41,689 bases of DNA from NCBI GenBank assembly GCA_937930695.1, contig CALHCB010000008.1:1-41689 (forward strand), given 5' to 3'. The translations under genes and the position numbers were made by a program. Position 1 is the first letter of the stretch, and the number at the start of each line of letters is the position of its first letter. Source of the stretch: an uncultured Acidimicrobiales bacterium. Lineage in GTDB: Bacteria > Actinomycetota > Acidimicrobiia > Acidimicrobiales > SZUA-35. Shown here one piece after another: positions 27,917-35,863 of the stretch. The notes beneath the pieces were generated by a model. It did no database searches. It saw nothing but the letters and a program-made list of their open reading frames with translations, and was not told the origin of the DNA.

Positions 27917-28639
27917 TCAGGCGACGTCCATGTGATCGAGACGTCGAGCGGTCAACAAGATCGAGAGCCCGGCGATGACCAACGGGACCACGAATGCGGT
28001 GACCGTTGAACGGTCAGCCAGAAAGAGCTCGACGTCGGCCAGTTTGGCGAGAATCGACGAGGGATAGGTGCCGATCGAAACGCGAGCAGCACCACCGCCT
28101 GCGCGAGCAACGAACTGTTCCCAAATGAAGAGGTAGATCAAACCGATGATGAGCGCCCGCTTGAACAACAGCCCAAGCAACGTGAAGACCGCTGAGTAGA
28201 CGATGGCAGCGATGGCGACCGCAAACAGGGTGCCGAAGAACAGCGAGCCGCTAAAGCCACCAGCCAGGATCGCGCACCCGACCAGACCGAACGTTGTTGC
28301 CGGAATAGCGATGGTCGTTGGGGCCAGCCAGGCGGCCGCAGCCAAGATCCAGCGGGGGGTTCGACGATGCCACAGGTACACCAACGTCTCGTCCGATTGG
28401 AGATCGCCGAGCGACGACGATCCCAACACGAGACTGATGATCGGTGCCATGAGTCCGAGTCCGTAGAACCACACAATGTCGGCGGCAGCCTGTGTCGGGT
28501 CGAAGGGATCGCTTGTGCCCACCGCGAAGCCGATCAGCAGCGCGACCGCGTTCAGCGAGCCAATGAGCACGAGTCGCCCGGTCGTGAGCTGATGGCGAAG
28601 AAAGAGTCGATAGAGAACGACGAACGCAGCGCCCATCAT
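27917..28639 (-). CDS. ABC exporter permease (second of pair)
   Basis: A 240-residue membrane protein with about six spans, typical of ABC-2-type permeases. The start ATG at 28639 overlaps the ATPase stop as ATGA. The first span is VLIGSLNAVALLIGFAV and the last VTAFVVPLVIAGLSILL; the loop with LQSDETLVYLWHRRTPRWIL lies between TM2 and TM3, where ABC-2 permeases have their coupling helix. It ends in a short basic tail (RRLDHMDVA). Partner of the Pro-rich ATPase directly upstream. Substrate unknown. Confidence 0.85.
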   Translation of the reverse strand: MMGAAFVVLYRLFLRHQLTTGRLVLIGSLNAVALLIGFAVGTSDPFDPTQAAADIVWFYGLGLMAPIISLVLGSSSLGDLQSDETLVYLWHRRTPRWILAAAAWLAPTTIAIPATTFGLVGCAILAGGFSGSLFFGTLFAVAIAAIVYSAVFTLLGLLFKRALIIGLIYLFIWEQFVARAGGGAARVSIGTYPSSILAKLADVELFLADRSTVTAFVVPLVIAGLSILLTARRLDHMDVA

Positions 28640-29742
28640 CCACCTCCGACCAGATAACGGAACACGCTCTCGAGGTCTTCGTCGAGTGGGGCTACTTCCA
28701 CAAGACGGACATCGTGGGACTTGCAGACTGATGCGATCTCGCGTCGGAATCTGCTGGCATCGGCCGTCGTGAGTTGGAGTTCGGTGGCTGACTCGACAGT
28801 GCACCCAACGACGGAACCGGCACCGATGAGCGATGCGGCAACGGCCCGAGCGTTGTCACAGGACACGCGGAACCGCAGCGGCTGATTGTCCATCAAGCCT
28901 CGGATGCCTCGAAAGTCTCCCTGGGCAGCCAAGCGGCCTCGAGCAATCACGATGACGTGAGAGCCCAAGCGCTCGACTTCTTCGAGCACGTGGCTCGAGA
29001 CGAGGACGGTTTTGCCCTGGCTGCCCAAATCGTGGAACAGCGAGATCATCTGCTTGCGTTGCCGAGGGTCGAGCCCGTTGAGTGGCTCATCCATCATCAG
29101 GACCATCGGATCATGGACCAAGGCTTGGGCGATTTTCACTCGCTGTCGCATCCCCTTGGAGAACGCGCCGACAGGCCGTTCGATATCGGGATCGAGCTCT
29201 ACGAGGTTCAAGGCCCATCGAGCCCGTTCCTCAACGTTGTCGAGCTGGCTGAGGATGGCAGCGAGGCGAACAATGCTGAGCGCCTTCTCCTGCTCGAAGA
29301 CGCCGTCCTGCTGAGGGACAAGCCCGATCCGGTTTCGAGCTTCGGCATCTTGGCGTGGATCGCCGCCGGCAACCCAGACTCTCCCGCTGCTCGGCGAAAG
29401 CTGTCCGGACATCATCCGGAGCAACGTCGACTTGCCGGCACCGTTGGGTCCCAGGAGTGCACTCACACCGGGTCGAACGGCAACCGACACGTTGCTGACC
29501 GCCACCAAACTCCCGAAGCTCAGCGAGACGTCGTACGCAACGACCGTGGCATCTGGTGGCGGCCACGCTGCAGGAGGAGGGGGAAGATTGTTCGTCGCTG
29601 AAACAGGTTGGACTGGCCGGGCTGGTGCGACTGGCTGGACTGGTGCGACTGGATGGGCTGGTGCGACTGGCTGGGTCGGGCGTGTCGGCGGCAGGGGAGC
29701 CTCGGGCCGTGCGGGTCCCGGTGGTGGTGGTTGCTCGGTCAT
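28636..29742 (-). CDS. ABC exporter ATPase with proline-rich N-terminus
   Basis: A 368-residue nucleotide-binding subunit from ATG 29742. Residues 1-65 are Pro/Ala/Val-rich, with VAP-x-x-P in near-perfect tandem; such an extension is unusual for ABC ATPases. The domain proper has Walker A GPNGAGKST (98-106), a Q-loop in GLVPQQDGVFEQE, the signature FSKGMRQRVKIA, Walker B LMMDEPLNGLD and the His-switch VSSHVLEE. The C-terminal ~100 residues form the regulatory domain usual in ABC-2 drug or lipid exporters. It overlaps both the permease before it and the one after it by four bases. Confidence 0.92.
   Translation of the reverse strand: MTEQPPPPGPARPEAPLPPTRPTQPVAPAHPVAPVQPVAPARPVQPVSATNNLPPPPAAWPPPDATVVAYDVSLSFGSLVAVSNVSVAVRPGVSALLGPNGAGKSTLLRMMSGQLSPSSGRVWVAGGDPRQDAEARNRIGLVPQQDGVFEQEKALSIVRLAAILSQLDNVEERARWALNLVELDPDIERPVGAFSKGMRQRVKIAQALVHDPMVLMMDEPLNGLDPRQRKQMISLFHDLGSQGKTVLVSSHVLEEVERLGSHVIVIARGRLAAQGDFRGIRGLMDNQPLRFRVSCDNARAVAASLIGAGSVVGCTVESATELQLTTADASRFRREIASVCKSHDVRLVEVAPLDEDLESVFRYLVGGG
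29622..29670 (-). repeat. 18-bp tandem repeat in ABC ATPase gene
   Basis: CTGGTGCGACTGG occurs at 29622-29634, 29640-29652 and 29658-29670, a strict period of 18 bases. On the coding (minus) strand it encodes a six-residue Pro/Ala/Val unit. Length variation between strains is likely. Confidence 0.85.
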
Positions 29743-30668
29743 CGACGAACCAAGAGTCGTCGGTACTTGAACCAGATGAAGCTCACCGAGATCGACATCC
29801 AACCGAACCAGGCCGCCCACAAGGTCCACGTCGGGTTGTCTCGCGTCGCCCACAATCCACGTTCGCCGTGAATTCGGAACACGAGGTCTCGCGGCAGATT
29901 CGGGAGGTTCGCCAGGCGAAGGTGAGGGGTGAGATCGGCGACGTCGACGAGCAGGTCGGTCACAATCGCCGAGGCGGGGAAGATGGCGAGGATGGTCGCG
30001 GTCGCAATCATCGAGCGATCGGTGGTGGCGGAGATGGCGAGCCCGACGGCAGCGAACATCGAGCCAAAGACAAGCGACGACAAGATGACTCGGCCGAGCG
30101 TGGCGATCCAATCCCAGAAGCCCGAAGGCCCGATGTCTTCCAGGGAGTATGCGATCAGCATGAGAAGCGTCGGGCCGAGCGTGACGATGAGAATCATCGC
30201 AACCACCGCAATGGCTTTCCCCAAGAGATAGGTCGGGCGGTTGAGCGGCGCGGCCAGATACATGCCCAGCATCCCGGTCCGACGATCAGGAGAAAGCAGC
30301 TCGGGAGCCACGAAGCCTGCGAACAGATAGATCGCAGCGATGACGTAGCCGTAGTAGCCGGCATAGGTCGGAAGAAACCCAAAGCCTTCAATCTCTTCGC
30401 CGAACAGGGCTGCGACTCCGATGAAGACAACCGCGGGAACGAACGCCGAGATAATGATGAGGACGGGCACGATCTTGAAGCGTGCGGCGCGGCCCATTCC
30501 CAGTGCAGTTTTTGCGCTGAACGTGATGAGCGACTTTTCTGCGCCGATCACTCCGGTGCGCGGGCCCGTATATCTGCGGTACCCCTGATCGAAAATTTGC
30601 GCTGATGTCGAGCTCTCTGACGGTCCATTGGAGGACGGGGCCGACGGAGATGGCGTGGTGTTGCTCAT
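29739..30668 (-). CDS. ABC exporter permease (first of pair)
   Basis: A 309-residue membrane protein started at ATG 30668, which overlaps the ATPase stop (ATGA). A polar, Ser/Pro-rich N-terminus of about 50 residues precedes spans such as VPVLIIISAFVPAVVFIGV, YYGYVIAAIYLFAGFVAP, ILIVTLGPTLLMLIAY and SMIATATILAIFPASAIVT. The RRTGMLGMYLAAPLNRPTYLLGKAI loop is the ABC-2 coupling region. The C-terminal segment SVSFIWFKYRRLLVRR ends at a span with a basic stop. It pairs with the ATPase at 30665-31579. Confidence 0.85.
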   Translation of the reverse strand: MSNTTPSPSAPSSNGPSESSTSAQIFDQGYRRYTGPRTGVIGAEKSLITFSAKTALGMGRAARFKIVPVLIIISAFVPAVVFIGVAALFGEEIEGFGFLPTYAGYYGYVIAAIYLFAGFVAPELLSPDRRTGMLGMYLAAPLNRPTYLLGKAIAVVAMILIVTLGPTLLMLIAYSLEDIGPSGFWDWIATLGRVILSSLVFGSMFAAVGLAISATTDRSMIATATILAIFPASAIVTDLLVDVADLTPHLRLANLPNLPRDLVFRIHGERGLWATRDNPTWTLWAAWFGWMSISVSFIWFKYRRLLVRR

Positions 30669-31579
30669 CCCAACCGATCCAAAAAGACGTCTTCGAGACT
30701 CAGCTTGCGGCGATGGAGTCGAGCGATGCCGATGTCCGCTGCGATACAAGCGTCTCGAGCGACATCGAACACGCGGTCGTCGACACCTTCCACGATCAGA
30801 CGGCGTCCCGTGTGTGATGAGGGGAAGCCCTGCTGAGTGAGGAGTTCAGTCAATTGTGCAGCCTCGAGTTCCGTGCCGTCGATCTCGATCATGACCCCGA
30901 TGGAGTCGGTGCTGACAAGATCGTCGAGACGGCCTGACGCCAGGGTTTGCCCCTCACCGATGATCACCACGCTGTCGCAGATCCGTTCGACCTCTTCGAG
31001 AAGGTGGGACGAGAGGATGACGCTGATGCCAAATGACGCGGAGACCGTTTGGATCAAGTCGAGCATGGTGTCGCGTTGCACCGGGTCGAGACCGTCGGTT
31101 GGCTCGTCGAGAATAATCATCTCGGGATCATGGGCAATGGCCTGAGCCAGTTTGACCCGCTGACGTTGTCCGGTGCTCATCGTGCCCATGGGTCGAAAGC
31201 GTTCTTCACCCAATCCAACCAACCAGAGTGCATCGCTGGATCGGGTTGTTGCTTCGGTTCTCGGAAGCCCATGAAGCTCCGCGATGTGGCGTACGAAATC
31301 AAAAGCTCGAACGTCCGGGGGAAGGGTGTGGTGCTCGGGCGCATAGCCAAGACGTGTCCGCACCTCGGCTCCTGCGCTCCACGGGTCACAGCCAAAGACT
31401 TCGAGGGTTCCGCTGTCGATGGGGTGAAGCCCGATCATCATGCCGAGCAGCGTGGTCTTGCCGGCACCATTGGCGCCGAGGAGCCCCGTGACACCTGGTT
31501 CGACGGCAAAGGTTGCGTCGGAGAGCACGGTGAAGTTGCCGTACTGTTTGGTCACCGCGTGGGCGGTCACGAGAGCCAC
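30665..31579 (-). CDS. ABC exporter ATPase (first gene of operon)
   Basis: A 304-residue ABC ATPase from GTG 31579 and the first gene of the four-gene operon. Walker A is GANGAGKTT (35-43), the Q-loop is around GYAPEHHTLPPD, the signature is the STGQRQRVKLAQ variant of LSGGQ (about 135-146), Walker B is MIILDEPTDGLD (Asp158, Glu159), and SSHLLEEVERI carries the His switch. The ~90-residue C-terminal regulatory part ends HRRKLSLEDVFLDRLG. It is 73 bases from the divergent helicase gene. Exported substrate unknown. Confidence 0.92.
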   Translation of the reverse strand: MALVTAHAVTKQYGNFTVLSDATFAVEPGVTGLLGANGAGKTTLLGMMIGLHPIDSGTLEVFGCDPWSAGAEVRTRLGYAPEHHTLPPDVRAFDFVRHIAELHGLPRTEATTRSSDALWLVGLGEERFRPMGTMSTGQRQRVKLAQAIAHDPEMIILDEPTDGLDPVQRDTMLDLIQTVSASFGISVILSSHLLEEVERICDSVVIIGEGQTLASGRLDDLVSTDSIGVMIEIDGTELEAAQLTELLTQQGFPSSHTGRRLIVEGVDDRVFDVARDACIAADIGIARLHRRKLSLEDVFLDRLG

Positions 31580-31652
31580 CAGGGGAGTTTGGCAGTTCCT
31601 CGCATGCTTGGGGCGTCACGGGGGACCGTGTGAGGCACAATGATTCGCCCTG

Positions 31653-33338
31653 ATGTCCGCCCCGTCCCCACCTCCTGCGTCGCCGCCAGGCAAAACGCTG
31701 CGCTTGCGCCCCTGGCAAAAGCGCGCGTTGGACGTCTATCAGGCAAGCGAACGGCCTGACTTTCTCGCTGTTGCGACGCCAGGAGCAGGGAAAACGACGT
31801 TCGCGTTGACCGCCGCTCGGCTCACGCTGCCGAACCTTCCTGGCCGGCTGGTGATCGTCGCTCCGACCAAACATCTCAAGGAGCAGTGGGCCGACGCCGC
31901 AGAGCGTTTCGGTCTTCATCTTGATGCGAATTGGAACCCGACAGACGGGATTCCGCCGGATGTACACGGAGTGGTGACGACATATCAGCAAATCGGGTCG
32001 TCCCCCGAGGCGTGTGCGCCGCTGGCAAAGGATGGCTTCGTCGTGCTCGATGAGGTGCATCATGCGGGCGAGGAACGCTCCTGGGGCGACGGAATTCGAG
32101 TCGCGTTCGACGGAGCGGCGCGGCGTCTTGCTCTCTCGGGCACCCCCTTTCGGAGCGACACGCGCACGATTCCGTTCGTCAATTACGAATCAGATCAGGT
32201 CGTCCCCGACATCGAGTACGGCTATGGCGATGCTCTCAGCGACGGTCGGGTCGTTCGGCCCGTGTACTTCCCTCGCTTTGGTGGGCACATGGAGTGGATG
32301 GCCCCAGATGGTGCCGTTCTCGCCGCAAGCTTTGAGGACGCACTGGCACGCACCCAGGCCAACCAACGATTGCGGGCCGCCCTCAGCCTGGACGGTGAGT
32401 GGCTGCCCACGGTGATGAGCCATGCTCACACCCAGCTGATGCGCATTCGGGAGCGTCATACCGACGCGGGTGGTCTGGTCATTGCTTCTGACCAGCAGCA
32501 CGCCTGGGGTATCGCCAACCTCTTGCGGGATCGATTCCGAGTAAACGCCACCGTGGCTGTCAGCGAGGATGCGGATGCCTCGGCCAAGATCACCAAGTTC
32601 TCCGAAGGCAACGTTCCCTGGATCGTGGCCGTCCGCATGGTGTCAGAAGGCGTCGATATACCGCGCCTGCGAGTTGGTGTCTATGCGACGACGACCACGA
32701 CGGAACTGTTCTTTCGTCAAGCCGTCGGACGCATTGTTCGTCACACGCCTGGTGGAGGTCTGCAGCGGGCCTATCTCTTCGTGCCAGACGACGTGCGACT
32801 CAAGCATTGGGGCGACACGATCGCTGAGGTTCGGCGTCATCGGCTCGAACGAAAGTCTGACGCCGAGACTGATGAGTTCGAAGCCGACGAGGATGCCGAC
32901 GATCGTGACCTTGGTGATGCGGATCAACTCTCGCTCTTTGCGGTGCTATCTGCGACAGCAACCGACCTGCCGCCCGAGCACGACATCTTCGAAGACCATG
33001 AACAACCCGAACCGGAGCCAACGGTCGACGTCGAGCTCGATGACGAGCAGCTCACGATTGATCTCGCCGTATTGCCGCCGCCGGTTGCCGGCGTTTCGGG
33101 ACGTCTGTCGAGCCGCAGAGAACGAGATCGTCTGCGTGATCTGAACGCCGAACTGGCTCGTCAGCTGGTTGGTCGGACAGGCCGAACCCATGCGGCCGTC
33201 AACTTTGAACTCAATCGACTTTCCGGCATCGGCAAGGTGTCACAGGCGACGGTCGAGCAACTCAAGCGACGGGCCAAAGCGGCAGAAGATTGGCTCGGCC
33301 GTGATGCCAAGCGCCAACACATGGCCAAATTCATCTGA
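31653..33338 (+). CDS. SF2 DEAD/DEAH-box helicase
   Basis: A 561-residue two-RecA-domain helicase. Motif I is TPGAGKTTF (Gly44-Thr48), motif II is DEVHH (Asp133-His136), motif III SGTPFRSD, and motif VI QAVGRIVRHTP; an Asp-Gln-type DQQHAWGIAN block precedes domain 2. The linker around residues 410-435 is strongly acidic (EFEADEDADDRDLGD), and the C-terminal ~80 residues are basic with TGRTHAAVNFELNRLSGIGK, a small domain seen at the end of other actinobacterial SF2 helicases. Nucleic-acid substrate unknown. No nuclease or methylase gene lies beside it, so an anti-phage role is not supported. Confidence 0.9.
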   Translation: MSAPSPPPASPPGKTLRLRPWQKRALDVYQASERPDFLAVATPGAGKTTFALTAARLTLPNLPGRLVIVAPTKHLKEQWADAAERFGLHLDANWNPTDGIPPDVHGVVTTYQQIGSSPEACAPLAKDGFVVLDEVHHAGEERSWGDGIRVAFDGAARRLALSGTPFRSDTRTIPFVNYESDQVVPDIEYGYGDALSDGRVVRPVYFPRFGGHMEWMAPDGAVLAASFEDALARTQANQRLRAALSLDGEWLPTVMSHAHTQLMRIRERHTDAGGLVIASDQQHAWGIANLLRDRFRVNATVAVSEDADASAKITKFSEGNVPWIVAVRMVSEGVDIPRLRVGVYATTTTTELFFRQAVGRIVRHTPGGGLQRAYLFVPDDVRLKHWGDTIAEVRRHRLERKSDAETDEFEADEDADDRDLGDADQLSLFAVLSATATDLPPEHDIFEDHEQPEPEPTVDVELDDEQLTIDLAVLPPPVAGVSGRLSSRRERDRLRDLNAELARQLVGRTGRTHAAVNFELNRLSGIGKVSQATVEQLKRRAKAAEDWLGRDAKRQHMAKFI

Positions 33339-33362
33339 CCAACCGAATTCGACCGGCATCTC

Positions 33363-34229
33363 ATGGGCTGGCAGGCTCTGGCCATGTATGAGATCGGAGA
33401 CGTCCGCGTCACACCCGTCGTTGAACTGGCCAGCACCTCGGCGGTGCATTGGCTGCTGACTGAAGCGACCGCCGAGGGAGTGCTGGAGATCCCTTGGTTG
33501 GTGCCCGACTACGCCAACGAGCAAGGCAAGGTCAACATGACGATTCGGTCGTTGATCATCGAAAGCCAGGGCAAGACGATCATCGTCGACACTTGTCTCG
33601 GCAACGACAAGCCGCGAGCCGTCGAATACTGGAGCATGCGCCAGGGACCCTTCCTAGAGGATCTCGCTGCCGCAGGCTTTCCTGCAGAATCCATCGACAC
33701 CGTGTTGTGTACCCACCTGCATGTTGACCACGTGGGCTGGAACACCAAACTGGTCGACGGCCAGTGGGTGCCGACCTTTGCGAACGCCCGCTACGTCTTC
33801 ACCGAAAAGGAGTGGGAGTACTGGTCCGCCCAGACCGACGAGGAGGACGTGACGCTTCGTTCGGACTCAATCCAGCCCGTTATCGACGCCGGTCTTGTGG
33901 ATCTGGTGGCAACGGATCATCAGCTGACTGACGAAGTTTGGCTCGAACACACCCCAGGCCACACGCCCGGACACGTCAGCGTCCGCATCGAGTCGAACGG
34001 TGCCAGGGGTGTGATTACCGGAGACCTCGCACATCACCCGTGTCAGTTGGCTCGGCCCGAATGGTCGAGCAGCTATGACGTCGATGCGCCGATGGGAATC
34101 GCCACTCGCCACAAGTTCTTCGGTGGAAATGCCGACACCGACGTGCTGGTGATGGGCACACACTGGGAGCCATGCGCCGGCCACATTCATTCCGATGGCG
34201 ATGTGTGGCGACTCGAACCAGTTCGCTAG
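33363..34229 (+). CDS. Metallo-beta-lactamase-fold hydrolase
   Basis: A 288-residue MBL-fold enzyme (ATG 33363; ATG 33384 gives the more usual MYEIGDVRVTPV start and is equally possible). The metal-binding motif is THLHVDHVGWN, with later ligands HTPGHTPGH and GDLAHH, so both zinc sites look complete. GNDKPRAVEYW and EYWSAQTDEED lie in loops seen in lactonase-like members. The reaction could be lactone or thioester hydrolysis; the substrate is not known. The stop codon is shared as CTAG with the convergent dienelactone hydrolase gene. Confidence 0.88.
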   Translation: MGWQALAMYEIGDVRVTPVVELASTSAVHWLLTEATAEGVLEIPWLVPDYANEQGKVNMTIRSLIIESQGKTIIVDTCLGNDKPRAVEYWSMRQGPFLEDLAAAGFPAESIDTVLCTHLHVDHVGWNTKLVDGQWVPTFANARYVFTEKEWEYWSAQTDEEDVTLRSDSIQPVIDAGLVDLVATDHQLTDEVWLEHTPGHTPGHVSVRIESNGARGVITGDLAHHPCQLARPEWSSSYDVDAPMGIATRHKFFGGNADTDVLVMGTHWEPCAGHIHSDGDVWRLEPVR

Positions 34230-34900
34230 CGGACGGGATGGTTGGTCGCCAAGAAGTCCTTGGTGCGTGACCAAGCCAGCGCCGACGCGTCTTCGTCAAA
34301 GGTGTCGCCCGCTTCGAAGAACCAGTGCTTGGTTCCTTCGTAAAGATGGAACTCGGTGTCATTCTCGCCGAGACGAATGAACGACTCGGTGACGACCCGG
34401 TCCTCTTCGGTCACCATGTGATCGTCTTGCGCGTAGTGCCCCATGAAGGTCGCTTTGCAGTCGTCGAAGTCGAGCGACTGCGCTCCATAGAACACCACCA
34501 CAGTTGACACAACGTCTGGCAATCGAGCCGAGATCCACAGCGCCATCGATGCACCCATCGACAGTCCGATCACGGCAATCGGATCGTCGGCGTTCGCCGA
34601 GGCGGCCCGGAGTGCATGCGCCGAGGACATTACGAGCCCGGAGAGCTCGTCGGGACTCAAGGCACCAAGCGCTGCTTCGGCCTCTTCCGCCGATTCCGCG
34701 AGCGTTCCCTCCATAAGGTCTGGGACGAGAACGGTGTAGCCAGCGGCGGCAATCGTTTTCGCAAAGTCACGAGCCCAGTCGTTCAATCCCCACCAGGAAG
34801 ACAGAACAAGCACGCCGGGTCCGGGCTTTCCCCCAGGAGGATCGATCAGGAAGGCTTGTCCCGCGCGTCGGTCGCTGAACGGAGATGACGGCTCGTTCAC
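34226..34900 (-). CDS. Dienelactone hydrolase-like protein
   Basis: A 224-residue alpha/beta hydrolase from GTG 34900. The elbow is GLSMGAS with Ser114, where classical dienelactone hydrolases have Cys; the acid is Asp159 or Asp160 in YAQDD and the base His192 in EGTKHWFFE. FAKTIAAAGYTVLVPDLMEG is the family strand-helix block. The substrate is therefore uncertain; the Ser suggests a general esterase. On its own strand TAGGGT lies seven bases before the GTG, indicating a leaderless start from the 23-base gap shared with the yihY-like gene. Confidence 0.88.
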   Translation of the reverse strand: MNEPSSPFSDRRAGQAFLIDPPGGKPGPGVLVLSSWWGLNDWARDFAKTIAAAGYTVLVPDLMEGTLAESAEEAEAALGALSPDELSGLVMSSAHALRAASANADDPIAVIGLSMGASMALWISARLPDVVSTVVVFYGAQSLDFDDCKATFMGHYAQDDHMVTEEDRVVTESFIRLGENDTEFHLYEGTKHWFFEAGDTFDEDASALAWSRTKDFLATNHPVR

Positions 34901-34907
34901 GGTGGCG

Positions 34908-34917
34908 ACCCTATCCT
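34908..34917. promoter_or_regulatory. Overlapping divergent -10 boxes
   Basis: TATCCT (34912-34917, plus strand) is six bases before GTG 34924. TAGGGT on the minus strand (34913-34908) is seven bases before GTG 34900. The two boxes share the TA step at 34912-34913, so a 23-base gap appears to drive both genes. Confidence 0.6.
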
Positions 34918-34923
34918 TCCCCT

Positions 34924-35856
34924 GTGGTCAGCCCCCTCCGCATCCTCCGGCTGTCTTGGGACTTCGTCTTCGAAGTCGCCAAGCGTTGGTACTACGGCGG
35001 AATTGGCGACCTCGCAGCCGGTGTCACGTTCTGGATCTTGCTGACCCTGCCAGCCGCGATTCTGGCCATGGTGTCTGCGCTGGGACAGATCTCCGCGATC
35101 GTTGGTCAGAATCTCTCCGACAACGTTGAGGACAACATCATCGAGTTCGTCGGTCGGGTGCTTTCCTCAGACAACACGGTCATCAACGACTCGGTGAGCC
35201 AGCTCTTCAGCCAGAACACCGGCACGCTCCTCACCTTCTCGATCGCCATCTCGTTCTGGACGATCTCTCGAGGATTCGCCGGGATGATCCGGGCACTCGA
35301 CAGTGTGTATGAAGTCGAGAACGGCCGGCCTTGGTACACGACCCGCGTTGTCGCCTTGATCCTTGGGCTCGGGAGCCTGTTGGTGTCGGTTCCGATCGTG
35401 CTGCTGGAGATCTACATCTGGGGCCGTCTGGACGGAGGAGTCGAGGGCCCACTCCGATGGTTGTCCGCCATTGCCATCCTGGTGCTGTGGGCGTCGATGA
35501 TTTTTCATTTCGGGCCGTCGATTCGGACGAAATGGCGCTGGGATCTTCCCGGTTCAATTGTCGCCGCGACGTTCTGGTGGGCACTGACCGAGGGTTTCCG
35601 CTACTACGTGGGGATTACCCAGGGCCGCAACGAGGTGCTCACCGCCGTCGGTGCGTCACTGCTTGCGCTGACCTGGGTTTGGCTGGCGGCACAGGTTCTT
35701 CTCATCGGAGCGGCGGTCAACACCGAGCTGGGAGCCCGGCTCGGCCTTGACCGCCGACGCTCCGAATGGAAGGTGGCAGATGTGTTCACCACCGGTCAGA
35801 TGAAGAAGGTCGTTGTGCCTGATGACGACCCGGTCCCAGCTCGCAAGTCCGGCTGA
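34924..35856 (+). CDS. YihY/BrkB family membrane protein
   Basis: A 310-residue protein with about six membrane spans; GTG 34924 is preferred because of the TATCCT box six bases ahead. The N-terminal block DLAAGVTFWILLTLPAAILAMVSALG is the YihY/BrkB signature, followed by ISFWTISRGFAGMIRALDSVYEVENGRPWYTTRVVAL. The last spans include SLLALTWVWLAAQVLLIGAAVNTELG. It was once called ribonuclease BN by mistake; the family's transport role is unproven. Its stop lies seven bases from the convergent lon stop. Confidence 0.92.
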   Translation: MVSPLRILRLSWDFVFEVAKRWYYGGIGDLAAGVTFWILLTLPAAILAMVSALGQISAIVGQNLSDNVEDNIIEFVGRVLSSDNTVINDSVSQLFSQNTGTLLTFSIAISFWTISRGFAGMIRALDSVYEVENGRPWYTTRVVALILGLGSLLVSVPIVLLEIYIWGRLDGGVEGPLRWLSAIAILVLWASMIFHFGPSIRTKWRWDLPGSIVAATFWWALTEGFRYYVGITQGRNEVLTAVGASLLALTWVWLAAQVLLIGAAVNTELGARLGLDRRRSEWKVADVFTTGQMKKVVVPDDDPVPARKSG

Positions 35857-35863
35857 ACGTTCC

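Noticed and set aside
29556-30605. 349-residue plus-strand frame
   Set aside because: Antisense to the ABC ATPase/permease pair, highly charged and without domain; the ATGA-linked minus-strand genes are clearly real.
31653-34229. Helicase plus MBL-fold hydrolase as a defence island
   Set aside because: The MBL protein has lactonase-like rather than RNase/nuclease features, and no methylase, integrase or toxin gene is near.
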